From Limnanthes douglasii subsp. nivea (taxonomy: Eukaryota; Streptophyta; Magnoliopsida; Brassicales; Limnanthaceae), in assembly GCA_036936605.1 (NCBI GenBank), contig JAUPFV010000003.1, forward strand, positions 105,595,278-105,659,277: a DNA stretch of 64,000 nt, written 5' to 3'. Below are positions 22,648 to 33,808 of this stretch, piece by piece. The translations under genes and the position numbers were made by a program. Under the pieces are notes generated by a model. That model had not been told where the DNA came from and ran no database searches. It was given only the letters and a program-made list of their open reading frames with translations. Positions within the stretch are counted from its first letter, which is position 1. Each line of letters starts with the position of its first letter.

Positions 22648-24117
22648 TTAATATACCCCCAAACTTAAACTTTCAAGGAGAATAATTGTTTGAAGTTGGT
22701 TTGGAGCTTGAAATCTGCTTATAAACTGTTTTTTCTTGCACTTTAGAGTCCATTTAGCTAGCCAGTCGGTAGCTTGATTTTGGACTCTGGAGATGTGCTT
22801 AATAGTGATTGTTGAAGTGATTAGACTTCTACAGATGGTTAGAAGAGGGTCAAGATACCAATGATATATTTCTTTAGCTAGAAGTTCAACTAGCAGTAAC
22901 GAGTCTGTTTCTATATCTATCATGCCCATAAAACTCCATCGAGCAAGGCTCCAGAATCTTCCATTAATGGAGTTAATCTTCCATATATATATTTATTACA
23001 TGAACCCAAAATCAGCTCACCCAGATTGTTTCTGATAACAATACCACCGTTGGAATCTTCATTACTTAGACAAGTAGCATCGATATTCATTTTGAATATG
23101 TCTATTTGAGGAACTATCCATTTCAGGTAAATTGGCTTTTCTTTTCTTTTGAGTGTGGATAGACAACCTATAACAACACCTGCATTTGTAGCATTAGTAC
23201 ATTGTTTATAAGATAAAGTGTTAGATTTGTCTAAACCAACTATTATTTGGCTAATTTGATTGATTGAACCAACATAAGAGTAGTAAGACCTTTTGAATTT
23301 GGCTTTGTTATGATTTTACCAAATTACCCAGCAGATAGCAGTAGGAATGGCGTGGTTTATGTAAACCTTTTTGGTAGAAAACCAAAAAAAACTGTGTGAT
23401 AGCATGAGTATTGTTCATATAATTGAGGCTAGCTGAATATGTCTTTTCTGGGCCCAAAAGGTTTTCTTTTCTCTGAATATAAACCATAGTTTTTAGAATA
23501 TGTGTTTTGAATATCAGTATGTTTCCTGATGTTCATTCCACATTCCTCAAAAGGTCTACAAAGGTGAGTCCATTTTTTACCAATGTATGGATTTTTTAGA
23601 GTAGGTGGATCTCATAAGAATTTGTTGAAAGTAATTTCAAGTTCATTTATAATGAAATTAGGAATACAAGTATTTTGCATCCAGTAATTAGGCATATACA
23701 TAAGAACAAAAGAGATTAGAGATAGCCTTCCTCCATATGAGAGATTTTTGCTTTCCCATTCTGATATTTTTTAGTTGACTTTGTCCAAAATGGTTCTAAA
23801 GTTACTGGACTTGTTGTTATTGCTGAGGGTTACACGAAGATAGTCTGTTGGAAGGTGATTAACTGAGAAGCCAATTTTCCCCACAAGAGTCTCTATTCTG
23901 CTTTGTTGAAATCTAGTAGAGACTACAATCTTCGCTTTTCTTTATTAATTGATTGACCTGAAACAACTTGATAGCTTTTTAAGAATTTGCTTAAAATGTC
24001 AATAGTATTTTGCATAGTGTTAGTAAAAATTAAAGTGTCATCTGCAAAAGTTAGACACGGGGCAAGGTAATTAGATCTAGAAGCAAACTGCATATGCTTG
24101 TTAGCATTGAAAAAAGT
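22648..24117 (-). pseudogene. LINE ORF2, 3' part: RT active site to RNase H
   Basis: Immediately after the element B insertion the frame reads IYTFFNANKHMQ and LAPCLTFADDTLIF, the RT catalytic FADD box. Decayed thumb and zinc-binding text follows (23900-23300, including an ICWVIW-like piece near 23320). The end is an RNase H domain of the type found at the C-terminus of some plant LINE ORF2 proteins: NIDATCLSNEDSNGGI near 23090, DIETDSLLLVELL at about 22915 and VQNQATDWLAK near 22770. Only some catalytic acids can be assigned. Multiple frame breaks are present. Confidence 0.85.
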
Positions 24118-24122
24118 ATATA

Positions 24123-24477
24123 TGACAAGGTCGAATAATTTTGACACTACACCTTATATCAATCGGAAGGGCAGTTCAGACAAAACCAGTATCATGTCCA
24201 ACCGAACAGAATAAAGTAGTAGAATATGACTCATTTAGGTGCTGGTCTTTTCATCTTTTGGGCTAATAGGTTCTTAAACTTGATCCAAACCCACAATCCG
24301 ACCCGAAAGGCCCATGGGTCATTAATTAAGTATAAATACCCCAACTGCTTTCATTAATGAAGGTAATCAGAATTTACAGCTAGCACACACTTTAATTATC
24401 TCCCTACTTTTCACCTTAAACAATATATTCCCAAAACACTTTACAAAATTACCCTCAATCAGAAATAATCCACACCA
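24123..24477 (+). repeat. 5' LTR of element B
   Basis: It starts TGACAAGGTCGAATAATTTT and ends AATAATCCACACCA. A TATA-like AAGTATAAATACCCC lies near 24330. It is followed after three bases by the primer-binding site. Confidence 0.95.
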
Positions 24478-24479
24478 AA

Positions 24480-24501
24480 TTGGCAACCACGGTGGGAGCA
24501 C
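24480..24501 (+). other. Primer-binding site of element B
   Basis: TTGGCAACCACGGTGGGAGCAC (read from 24480) lies directly inside the 5' LTR and matches the equivalent site of element A closely. The primer tRNA is not identified with certainty. Confidence 0.75.
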
Positions 24502-24549
24502 GATGGTGCCTGAATTTCACATTCAAAACCAGCAAACAAAGTCGTTCAG

Positions 24550-26215
24550 ATGGATCCGAATGCACAGAATGTTCCACCTCCTTAGGTGGAAGTAGCAAAA
24601 GAAAACAATGAGTACACTGTTGAGGAGCGCGATCAGTTGAGGACCGAGATAGAAATATTGAGAGCGCTAAAACAAAAATATATTGCATCGGTGCTTCACC
24701 ATACTGACAATCCTGGAGAGAACAAATAGTCCCTAAAGACTCATCTCATCTCCAAGAAAACGCTTCGATCTAAACATATGGAGAGCTCTATTTCAAAATC
24801 CTCCAGCAGCTCATCTGATGATGCAGAACTTGAAGAGTCTGTCTCATCCAAAAGTGATGAAGGACGATCAAAAAAGAAAATAAGGCTTCCTAAAAAGCAT
24901 TCAAGAAAAAAAGATAGGTATGGAAGGCTCAAGAAACATCATGGGAAGATAAAGGGTTCAGCTGATCATCATATTGAACGTTTGTTGATTGATCCCTTGG
25001 CTTTCCAGTCCAAACCAGGTATTTTTACTACTCCAAATGAAGATACTCTGTTTAGCCGTAGTAAAAACTAGAGGTAGTCACCTTTATCTGCAAAAATACT
25101 CTCCGAACATCTTCCTAAAAGGTTTGGCAGCTCTAAGATAGAAAAATATGATGGGAGCAAAGATCCGGACAACCATCTTGAGTAGTTTAAGAATTTTATG
25201 ATGAAGTTTGACGATGACGACAGGCTGTTGTGTAGGGCCTTCTCCCAAACCTTCACATTAAGTGCCCTCAAGTGGCATAATAGTCTCCCTCATGGATCTA
25301 TAAATGTTTTTGACATATTTTTGGTTTCCTTCCGGAGGAAGTTCGTAGGAAGCAAGGAGCTTAAGGGTAATGGGGATACCATCATCCACTGCGCTCAGGA
25401 GCTAAATGAGTCTCTAAAAGAGTACATCACCCGATTTGTGAATACAAAGAATGAGTTAGCAAACTGCTTTGAACAAGTTGCAATTGCTTCCCTCAGACAG
25501 GGTTTACATCCTGGCAACTAAGCTGATTCAACGACTCGGAAGAAGGCTATGACTTGGGGGGGGGGGGAGGTTGTTAAATCAAAATCAGGTTGGAAAACAG
25601 ATTAATGTTGAGGAAACAAAGAAATCCAGAGTGCCTCACCAAATTAGGTCCACCACTACAGCATCAACACCTCAAGTTTCTAATCAGTCCGGTTATATGT
25701 TAAAGGAGGCTGGACATGGATCTAACCGATCAAGGAAAAATCATTCCAACTAGGATCAAAACCAACATGCTAGAAATAAAAAGGGACCTTGAGTTCAACC
25801 TGAGTGGTTTGCCGAATTGGGAGAAAGCGTGGCTACAATATATGACAAAAATAAAAATGAATTACATTTTAGAAAACCAACAGCGTTGCAGTTTCCTAGA
25901 GAAAACCAGAGTACCCGTTTCCGTAAGTACCATAATGACATTAGGCATGATACCCATGATTGCATAGATTTGAAGCAAGAAGTCCAGAACCTCATTGAAA
26001 TAGGTAAGTTGTGGGCCTATGTTAAAAAACAAGAGGGGAGCAGAGAAGATAATGTACAATCCAATGCCAACACTCCCCGAACTACTCCTTTAAGAAATCT
26101 TGGAACGTCTAGACAAGAAGATACTATGGTAATTACTGAAAGGTTTGATGTGGACTCTGAGTGCCTTGATCCGGATCCAAGTTGGAATCGGGTGGGGGTA
26201 ATAACAGACAAGACT
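24550..26215 (+). pseudogene. Element B gag
   Basis: The ATG at 24550 opens MDPNAQNVPPP, homologous to the start in element A, but a TAG follows after 11 codons. A charged Ser/Lys-rich segment (24778-25071) is followed by the core: IEKYDGSKDPDNHLE, FDDDDRLLCRAFSQT, then FLVSFRRKFVGSKEL and LKEYITRFVNTKNEL, which element A lacks. A run of G at 25557-25567 is near a frame break. The nucleocapsid-like motif (HNDIRHDTHDC) lies near 25950, with the usual Gly changed. Stops such as at 25183-25185 (TAG for Gln) show long decay. Confidence 0.85.
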
Positions 26216-26890
26216 ACTACTGTCCCTGGTTTGATTAAGTATTTTGAATCTTTAACCATTTTTTTAAGGGACACTGTGACTGCACCTTCTAGTTCTTCAA
26301 GGAAGAGGCATGCCAACAGTTTGACCACCTAGTTGGATGGAACAAAATGTTAACACACCTGTACCAAACTCCAGCTCCTTTTATAGTTTTCGATGATGAT
26401 GACCTAAGAGACATTGCATGACCTCATAAAGACGCCGTAGTGATAGAGGAATCAATTTGAGGGAATGATATACGTCAAATCGTGATTGACACATGTAGTT
26501 CGGCAAACATCTTTTTTTAAGCTCTTACAAGCAGATGAGAAACCCTTCGGTCATACAACGTTCGAATAGAACCATTGTGGGCTTCACAGAGAGTTCAACA
26601 GATGTGATTGGAGAACTCAAAGAAGAAGAGTTGCTGGGAAAAGACCTTTTAAAAAAATGGTAAGAGTATTGTTTGTGGTGGTGGATTTCCCAACATCTTA
26701 TAATGCAATATTCAGAAGGTCTTGGCTCTCCATAATGCATGATGTGGCATCTACTGTCCATCAGTGTTTAAAATATGTTGTTTAGGGACAAATAGTGTTG
26801 TCCGGAGCAGTCCGAAAATAGCTAGGGAATGCTATGCAACAGCTCTTGCCTCTAATTCTGTGGAGGCAGTCAAGATTAACAAAGATTAGC
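26216..26890 (+). pseudogene. Element B protease region
   Basis: It continues from gag without a stop (TVPGLIKYFESLTIF) and reaches the retropepsin motif as VIDTCSSANI near 26485-26515, where the active-site Gly is replaced by Cys. Frameshifts and stops follow. The downstream block ARECYATALA matches element A. Confidence 0.8.
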
Positions 26891-27960
26891 AGCTATTGGA
26901 GCCTTCCACCGATGAAAATGAAACTGATGATCCCAAGGAGGCTCCCTGTGTCATAATACCTATAGAGGAAGTTGAAGTTCATTCCTTAGCTGAGGGAAAA
27001 ATGTCAAAATTGGTAGCAAGATGGCGCCATATTTGAAACACAAGCTATTATCTCTTTTAATGAATAATCTACATATATTTGCATGGTGCAGTGATGATGT
27101 TACGGAAGTGCCTGCTGATGTAATTTGTCATAAGTTGTCCATACGAGTTGATGTTTGACCAGTTGTACAAAGAAGAAGGTTATTCTCTAAAGAAAACGCA
27201 GAAGTAATTGTTCAAGAAGTTGATCGCTTGACCAAAATGGGCCACATAAAAGAATCTCATTAGCCATTATGGACTGCCAATCCTGTCTTAGTTAAGAAAA
27301 AGAATGGCAAGTGGTGCATGTATATCGACTTCATAGATCTTAATAGAGCATGTCCCAAAGATTTTTATCTTGTCCCTCAGATAGATCAGTTGGTAGAATC
27401 CACCTCAACGAACAAGTTGTTGTCCTTTATGGATGCATTTTCAGGGTACAACCAAATAGAAGTAGGTCTGAAGGATCAAGATTACACCACTTTTATTACA
27501 GATAGAGGTCTTCATTGTTATAAAGTGATATCGTTCAGATTGAAAATGATGGGGCAACCTATCAAAAGTTAGTAAATAAAGCTTTTGCTAGCCAGATTGG
27601 CAGAAATATGGAAGTTTACATAGATGACATGATGGTGAAAATCCTTGAAGAAGATGCGTACATATCTGAACTTCAATAAATATTTTCCAACTTAGAGGCT
27701 GTGAATTTAAAGCTAAAACCTGAAAAGTGTGTTTTTGAGGTCCAGTTTGGAAAGTTCTTAGGTTATGCAATAAGTGAAAAAGGAATTCAACTCGATTCAG
27801 ATCAGCTTAATTCTCTCTTAGTTATGGATCCTCCTCGAAGCACCAAGGAATTTCAAAGATTAACCGGACGATTGGTTGCGTTGAACATGCTTATTTAAAT
27901 ATCATTAGACAAATGTGCTCTATTTTTTCAGGTGTTAAGGAATGCCAAAGATTTTAATTG
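26891..27960 (+). pseudogene. Element B reverse transcriptase
   Basis: RT text runs from QRRRLFSKENAEVIVQEVD-like residues near 27165 through NPVLVKKKNGKW, IDFIDLNRACPKDFYLVP, LSFMDAFSGYNQIE and, after a frame change, VYIDDMMVK near 27615-27640. The YIDD box is retained at the sequence level. LKPEKCVFEVQFGKFLGYA and LTGRLVALNMLI follow. Several stops, for example near 27260 and 27678, break it. Confidence 0.9.
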
Positions 27961-28860
27961 GTCTCCACAGTGTAATCAAGCCTTTTCTTGAAATCAAGAA
28001 GCATATTTCTTCACCCAAGACTCTCTTTAAACCAGTTCAAGGGGAAAAGCTCTACATATATTTAGCTGTATAAGAATATGCAGTAAGTGTTGTGCTAGTA
28101 AGAAAAATGGATAATTACCCTCGTTCGGTTTATTATATTAGCAAAAGTCTGTTGAATACTGCAAGAAAATATTTGAAGTTAGAAAAGTTGGCCTTGGATG
28201 TGGTAATTGCAGCAAGAAAAATGAGACCATACTTCCAAGCTCATTCAATTGTCATTCAAACATATTTTCCCTTGAAGAATGTTCTCCAGAAAGCTGACGT
28301 ATCAAGAAGAATGACCAAGTGGTCAGTTGAGCTGGGTGATTATGATATTGATTTTGCGCCCCGAACGGCGATTAAAGCCCAATCAGTGGCCGATTTCTTG
28401 GTAGAATTCCATGCTGATAGGTCCCTGGACAAATGCAAGAAAACCAGTCGAAGAAAAAATGGGTAGTCCGAACCGATGGCGGATCTAGTACTATGGGGTG
28501 TGGGGCTGAAATTGTTTTACTTCTCCCTATGGTGATACTATGTACCAGGCTATATGTTTTGGTTTCAGGGCCTCTAACAATGAATCTGAATATGAAGCGG
28601 CTATAGCTGGTCTTAAGCTAGCCCTTATATGTGGGGCCAAAAGAGTCCAATTAATGGGTGACTCTCAACTACTTATTCACCATGCTCAGGGGAAATCTGA
28701 GGAAAAATAGAGTACAATTGATAAAATAAATTGCTTATGTTGAGAGAAGTTGCTGCAAGCTTCAAGAGTATCCACTATGAACACATCTCTAGATCGGAGA
28801 ATACTATGGCAGACTCTTTGGCAACCATAGCTTATTCTGAATCTTACCCTTGGATCTGAT
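27961..28860 (+). pseudogene. Element B RT-RNase H and archaeal-like RNase H
   Basis: The RT-linked RNase H (RSVYYISKSLLNTARKYLKL ... FPLKNVLQKADVS) is followed by KAQSVADFLVEF and then the second RNase H (RTDGGSSTMGC near 28465-28500, NNESEYEAA, GDSQLLIHHAQ). The arrangement is the same as in element A and supports the Tat assignment. The frame changes near 28465. Confidence 0.88.
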
Positions 28861-28959
28861 GTTAGAGTGTCCATCAATACAAGAAGGCCAAGAAAAAGGT
28901 AAAGAGAATGAAGAAAGTATGAGCATATTTGTCATTCAACCCAAGGACTAGAGGTATGA

Positions 28960-30213
28960 TATTTTTCAGTTTATTTCCGATGTGATTTTTTCCTTTCAGT
29001 TTATTTCCGATGGGATTTTGCCTCCGGATAAAGCCCTGGCTAAGAAAATTAAATATAAGGCTCGTGGTTTCCTGGTATTAAGAGAAATTGTTTACAAGAA
29101 ATCTTTCAGCAAACCCCTCTTGCGCTGCTTAGGATTTCAAGAATCCTAAAATGTGTTATCCGAACTACATGACGGGGAAGGAATTGCACACTGTAGCTAC
29201 AAAGCCATGACCAGAAGAATCTTATTAACAGGGTATTATTGGCCATCGAGAATGGCAGATATAAGATATATGGTAAAAAGTGTGATCATTGCTAGAGATA
29301 TGGAAATGAAATCCATATGCCAGCAGTTCCCATGGAGTCCATATCTGAACCAATACCTTTTAATAGATGGGGGTTGGACCTGGTTGGGCCTCTTCCCATG
29401 GAATCCGGTGGATGTCGAACTGCCATAGTTTCTATTTAGTTATTTTTCTAAGTGAATAGAGGAAGCTCCCCTAAATGGAACCACTTTTAAGGAAATTATA
29501 AAATTCATTTTATCCAACATATGTTGTAGATTTGGGGTTCCCCAAAAGATTACCACAGATAATGGGTCATAATTTTATAATAAAGACATGAAAATGTTTT
29601 GCACCTCTAGATGAATTCAACATTATTTATCTTTTCCATTCCACCCTCAAGCCAATAGGCAAGTTGAACTTGCTAATCGGACAATCTTGTATGGGCTGAA
29701 GAAAAATCTGGAGGGAGCTGCATGAAAATGGCCAATTTATTTGCAAGAAGTATTGTGTGCTTACCAAACTACTCCTCAGATTGCTACATAAGAATCCCCT
29801 TTTTCCCTCGGTTGTGAGATGAATGCAATCACACCTATAGAATCTAATTTACTATCTTACAGAATCCACAACTATTCTAAATAGGAAAATGGTATGACAG
29901 TTAGAAATCAGTTGGATTTGATTGAAGAAAGAAAAGTTAAAGCGCATTTAAGAACATCACACTATCAGGGTCTAATGAGGAGTAGATTTGCCTCCAAATT
30001 TAAAAGAAGATATTTTCAATTCGGGGACAAAGTCTTAAAAAAAGTCTTTTTGCACACTAAGGAGAAGCAGTTCGGCAAGCTGGCTCCGAACTGCGAAGGT
30101 CCTTATATGGTATCTAAAAAAGTCAAACCACAGACATACATACTTTAAGACAAAGAGGGTAGAACACTAAAGCTCCCTTGGAACGTTGAACATCATAGGT
30201 TATACTTAGAATA
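28960..30213 (+). pseudogene. Element B integrase
   Basis: The HHCC region (HDGEGIAHC at about 29168, GYYWPSRM) is followed by a core with stops and frame changes. Near 29560 the TDNGS box and near 29650 the PQANRQVELAN box can be read. The C-terminal part (29894-30148) keeps KEKQFGKLAPNCEGPY. It ends near 30213 with a LYLE-like terminus. Compared with A, a duplicated piece of about 25 bases (TTTCAGTTTATTTCCGATG, at 28964 and 28995) lies before the domain. Confidence 0.88.
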
Positions 30214-30760
30214 AAACTCTTTTATAAATATTTACTTTCTCATACGTCAATGTAAATATTAGAAGGACATACTATTTCCTACCCTGGTGGCGTGGGGAGG
30301 TTTTAATGAGGTGTCCGAGTTTTTTCAATAATATGTTATGCATTCTTCAAACGTCTGGTGCAAAGTTCTTCTTGACCTAACCATAGTATGAGGTGATCGG
30401 ATATTAAATACCTATTAAAAACCCCAACTCTCAAATATCTTTGAGTTGATCAGATTTGTTAAAAACTTGATCACATTCATTAAACACTAGTGATTAGAAT
30501 CATTTAATGATTATTAAACACTTATTTAACGAATAAGAAATATTAAAGGCTATTTAAACATTGGCTACAAAGAGATAAACGAGATTCACACAAAGAAAGA
30601 TACGATATTAAAACTTGATCGAAATAAACCTGATCCACAGTTTACAAATGCCTTGACCATTCAAGGACTTTGGTTCATGAGATAGAAATTCAAAGAAAAT
30701 GCAACAAATTCCTTGGTCGTCCAAGGAATTTAGTTTTAAACACAAAATAACAACAAAACC
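30214..30760. other. Noncoding gap between pol and aORF of element B
   Basis: It holds the conserved block CCCTGGTGGCGTGGGGAGGT followed by TTTAATGAGGTG (30276-30310) and, near the aORF end, two stem-loops: CCTTGACCATTCAAGG (30651-30666) and CCTTGGTCGTCCAAGG (30711-30726). Both features have counterparts in element A. No ORF is present. Confidence 0.7.
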
Positions 30761-32973
30761 TTAGGGTTTTCCCTTCGGCTTCTTCGTCACTTTTACCTTT
30801 CTTAGGACTTTTGAGTTCAGCACTCGAACTCTCACCCGCTCCTTCATTATATTTGAAGTCTTATCCTCTTGCGTAGTTGTGCTTATCATCATCCTCCATT
30901 GTATGGAGAGGAAGGTCTTCGTATTCCATGAATTTCCACAGAGGACCAAGGGTCCTTTTCAGAAAAGTCTCGTGAAATAGCAAGACCATGTCGGACTTAA
31001 TCCCATCATCTATTTTCTCCAAATAGTCCACCACTCTAGAAGCGTACTTCTCTATTCCTGTAGCAATCTTTTTGTCTTGCTTGTTTACTAAAGATGTATT
31101 CTCCTCTTTCTTATTTTTAAGAAGATTCTCCAAGTTGACTTTGTCTTCAGATAAAGTCTTTACAGTACTCTCTCTAGCATCTAGTTGCTCTTTAAAAGTT
31201 TTGATCTCATTAGAGGAAGAAGTTTCCAGTCGGGAATACTTGGTCTAGAGATATTTCTAAGCATCTTATGACTTGCGCAGTTCGGTAGCTAAATCGTCTT
31301 TATTCTTATTTAAGGATTCGATGCTTTGCTGAGCGGTAGAGAGACTATTCGTCAATCCCTGGTTTTCTGTAGTCAGGAAGGTTAATGTAGTTGTTTGTTC
31401 CCTCACTTACCTTTCCAGGTCAACCACCGAATGGATATAACCTAAGAGGGCATAAATCAGAGTGGCTAGGGGCTTTGAACCTGGAAGGCAAATAAAGTTT
31501 GGCATCCTTAGCCTCAGTTCTTTTCAAGATGATATCTGCAGGGGGATGAGTGATCAGTTGTTTCCAAGTGAGGTCTCTATTCCCTAAAGTGTTCCATAGG
31601 TTAGACCTTACGAAGTTCCCTGAAGTAAAGAAATTTTGGAAACTGTTCCCATCCATTTAGCTTAGCACATGTGCTTTGGCCTGCCTCTAAATGATCCGAA
31701 AAGTTCTTCGAAAAAACTACAAGGAATCACAACTGTCAGTTTGGAATAACAACACAGTGTCTAGAAACTAAGGAAAACATAAATAAAGATTACCTATACT
31801 CTTCCAGCGACTGTTCACTTGACTTGGATTAATGGAAGCTCTTATCTTCTTTCCATTCTCCCATACTCCAATGATAAGCATAAATTGGGTCCTCCATGGC
31901 TTTTCGGACTCCAACAAGTCATTTACCACCTTATAATCGTTCCCCATATTATAGTGGTAAAAAAATATGTGGTGGTTCTTGCACAGAATCGCCACAGCAG
32001 CAAATTCCTCAATTGGTAGTGGGATTTTTGACAACCTTGATGCCATTATACCAAAAAAGTGTACCATACGTTAAGACTTAGCTGGCTCGGACATAGTTTT
32101 ACCAGATGAAAGTACCTGACTATCTCTGGATCCAAAGGGAACCGTAGTCCCCAATTCAACACTTCAATGTATACTACTAGCTCATGGACTTGCAGTCCAT
32201 ATGAGTCTCTGAAGTGATTGGGATTCTCACTTTAACAGATTCGGGGAAGCCACATTTCGTCCGGATACGACCCAACTTGACAGTATGGGTATACACATAA
32301 GCTATGTTTTGGAGGGCTATCAAGTACTTCACGTTGACTTTCTGAAAGTTTGGCCCCACTTTCCCTTCCAAGCACTCCAGAAGTGGCTCAGTGTTGGGAA
32401 AACCCACTTTAACTTTGCCTTTCCAATCTGTTGCAGTGTCCTCTGTTTGTCCGGATGTCTAAAAGGGACAGTCTTCTATACTATCCTCCATGGTCTCCTC
32501 CATTACTTTTGACTGCTGTTCGGATAGTTTAGTATCTTTTATAAGCTTTACCGTCTCCGAACTAGCAGGTTTCAAAGAACTCTGAGTAGTTTTAGCTTTG
32601 GATTAACGAGTTATTCTGCAAGGGATGGTTTTCTCAATAGATTTCTCAGCATCCGAACCCATTGCTAGGAAATGTGAAGATTTCCTAACATTGGAAACTG
32701 CCTTTTCTTTAGGTATGGGGTTTTGGGACTCTTGAACAGAAGACCCTGACTGAAGAGGAGATAGGGTTGGGACAAAAGGTAATTTCTGACCTTTGATATA
32801 TTCGATGATGATGAGCCTTTGTTTGTGTTTGTTTTTGGTCGATTGATTTTTTCGCCCGGCGAGACAGGGAGACTAGTTGCAACTCTTGCGTCTCTTGTGT
32901 CTTTTCTTTCTTTCTCCAAATCAGATAAATTTAACCAACCTTCTTTTACGAACGCATTTCTGCCTGTGAACAC
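30761..32973 (-). pseudogene. Antisense extra ORF of element B, with intron
   Basis: The start equivalent to the ATG of element D is GTG here (32973). In order, the protein text is FTGRNAFVKEGWLNL, a Pro/Ser-rich linker, then the block VNVKYLIALQNIAYVYTH ... GFPESVKVRIP (32350-32220) and LNWGLRFPLDPEIVRYF followed by SRLSKIPLPIEEFAAV and FYHYNMGNDY (32110-31930), resembling the plant 'putative gypsy-type transposon' domain (Transposase_28). A 77-bp intron with GT and AG ends lies at 31793-31717. After it come PPADIILKRTEAKDAK and a coiled coil ending in EYEDLPLHTM. Many stops; function unknown. Confidence 0.8.
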
Positions 32974-33449
32974 AAATTTACCTAGACACAATTTAAGAAG
33001 ATTATTAAGCTTTCTCTCTCTATAAATGATATATTCTTAGTAACAATAGAACAGTTGAACCAATTTATATAAAGACGAAAATGTGGGAGTTTACCTAGGA
33101 GAAGAACAACCGATCAAAATAATGATTAGAGGATATAAGGTATGGGGGTTACATCATAAGGAACTTTTTAGCCAAATTGGTACAAGAATCTAGGAGAAAC
33201 AACGGCTGGGAGGTCAAACCAAAACTCGACACGTGTCCCATGTTAAAAAATAGCTTTTGAAATTCTTAAACAGTAAAGTTAGTCTCTTCAAAATTCGATC
33301 AGGCTGATTCTTGGAATTCTTAACGATAAAGTTAATCTCTTCAGTTCGGATACAAAAGACAGATAAGAGGATCACCTTGAAAATGCATTGATTTTTATTT
33401 TTTCGAGTTAGCTCTTCCAAATACTTTTTGCAAGACCTAAAGGGGCTAC
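32974..33449. other. Leader between aORF start and 3' LTR of element B
   Basis: No ORF is supported. The last bases (AAAGGGGCTAC, 33439-33449) form the polypurine tract expected directly before a 3' LTR. The corresponding stretch of element D (54705-55151) is homologous. Confidence 0.6.
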
Positions 33450-33803
33450 TGATAAGGTCGGATAATTTTGACACTACACCTCATATCAATCCGAAGGGCA
33501 GTTCAAATAAAACAATACCATGTCCAACCAAACAAAATAAATTAGTGGAACATGACTCAGTTAGGTTCTGGTATTTTCATCTCTTGGGTTAATGGGTTCT
33601 TAAACTTGAACCAAGCCCACAATCCGACCCGAAAGGCCCATGGGTAATTAATTAAGTATAAATTTCCCAACTACTTTCATTAATGAAGGTAATCAGAATT
33701 TACTGCTAGCACACACCTTAATTATCTCTCTACTTTTCACCTTAAATACTAAATTCCCAGAACACTTTACAAAATTACCCTCGATCAGAAATAATCCACA
33801 CCA
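33450..33803 (+). repeat. 3' LTR of element B
   Basis: It begins TGATAAGGTCGGATAATTTT and ends AATAATCCACACCA, like the 5' copy, and is followed by ATATA, the target duplication. Confidence 0.95.
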
Positions 33804-33808
33804 ATATA

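Larger units (their letters stand above)
24123..33803 (+). mobile_element. Element B: complete Tat-lineage Ty3/gypsy retrotransposon
   Basis: LTRs of 355 and 354 bp (24123-24477, 33450-33803) begin TGA and end CCACACCA and differ at roughly 34 positions by eye (about 10%). The 5-bp target duplication ATATA is seen at 24118-24122 and 33804-33808. Between them lie a primer-binding site, gag, protease, RT, RNase H, aRNH and integrase (plus) and an antisense extra ORF (minus), then a purine-rich tract AAAGGGG just before the 3' LTR. It sits inside RT of a LINE. All ORFs are heavily decayed. Confidence 0.96.

Noticed and set aside
23923..24147. Start codon of the LINE ORF at 24147
   Set aside because: The first residues (MSKLFDL) are antisense LTR sequence of element B; the true frame continues from 33809.
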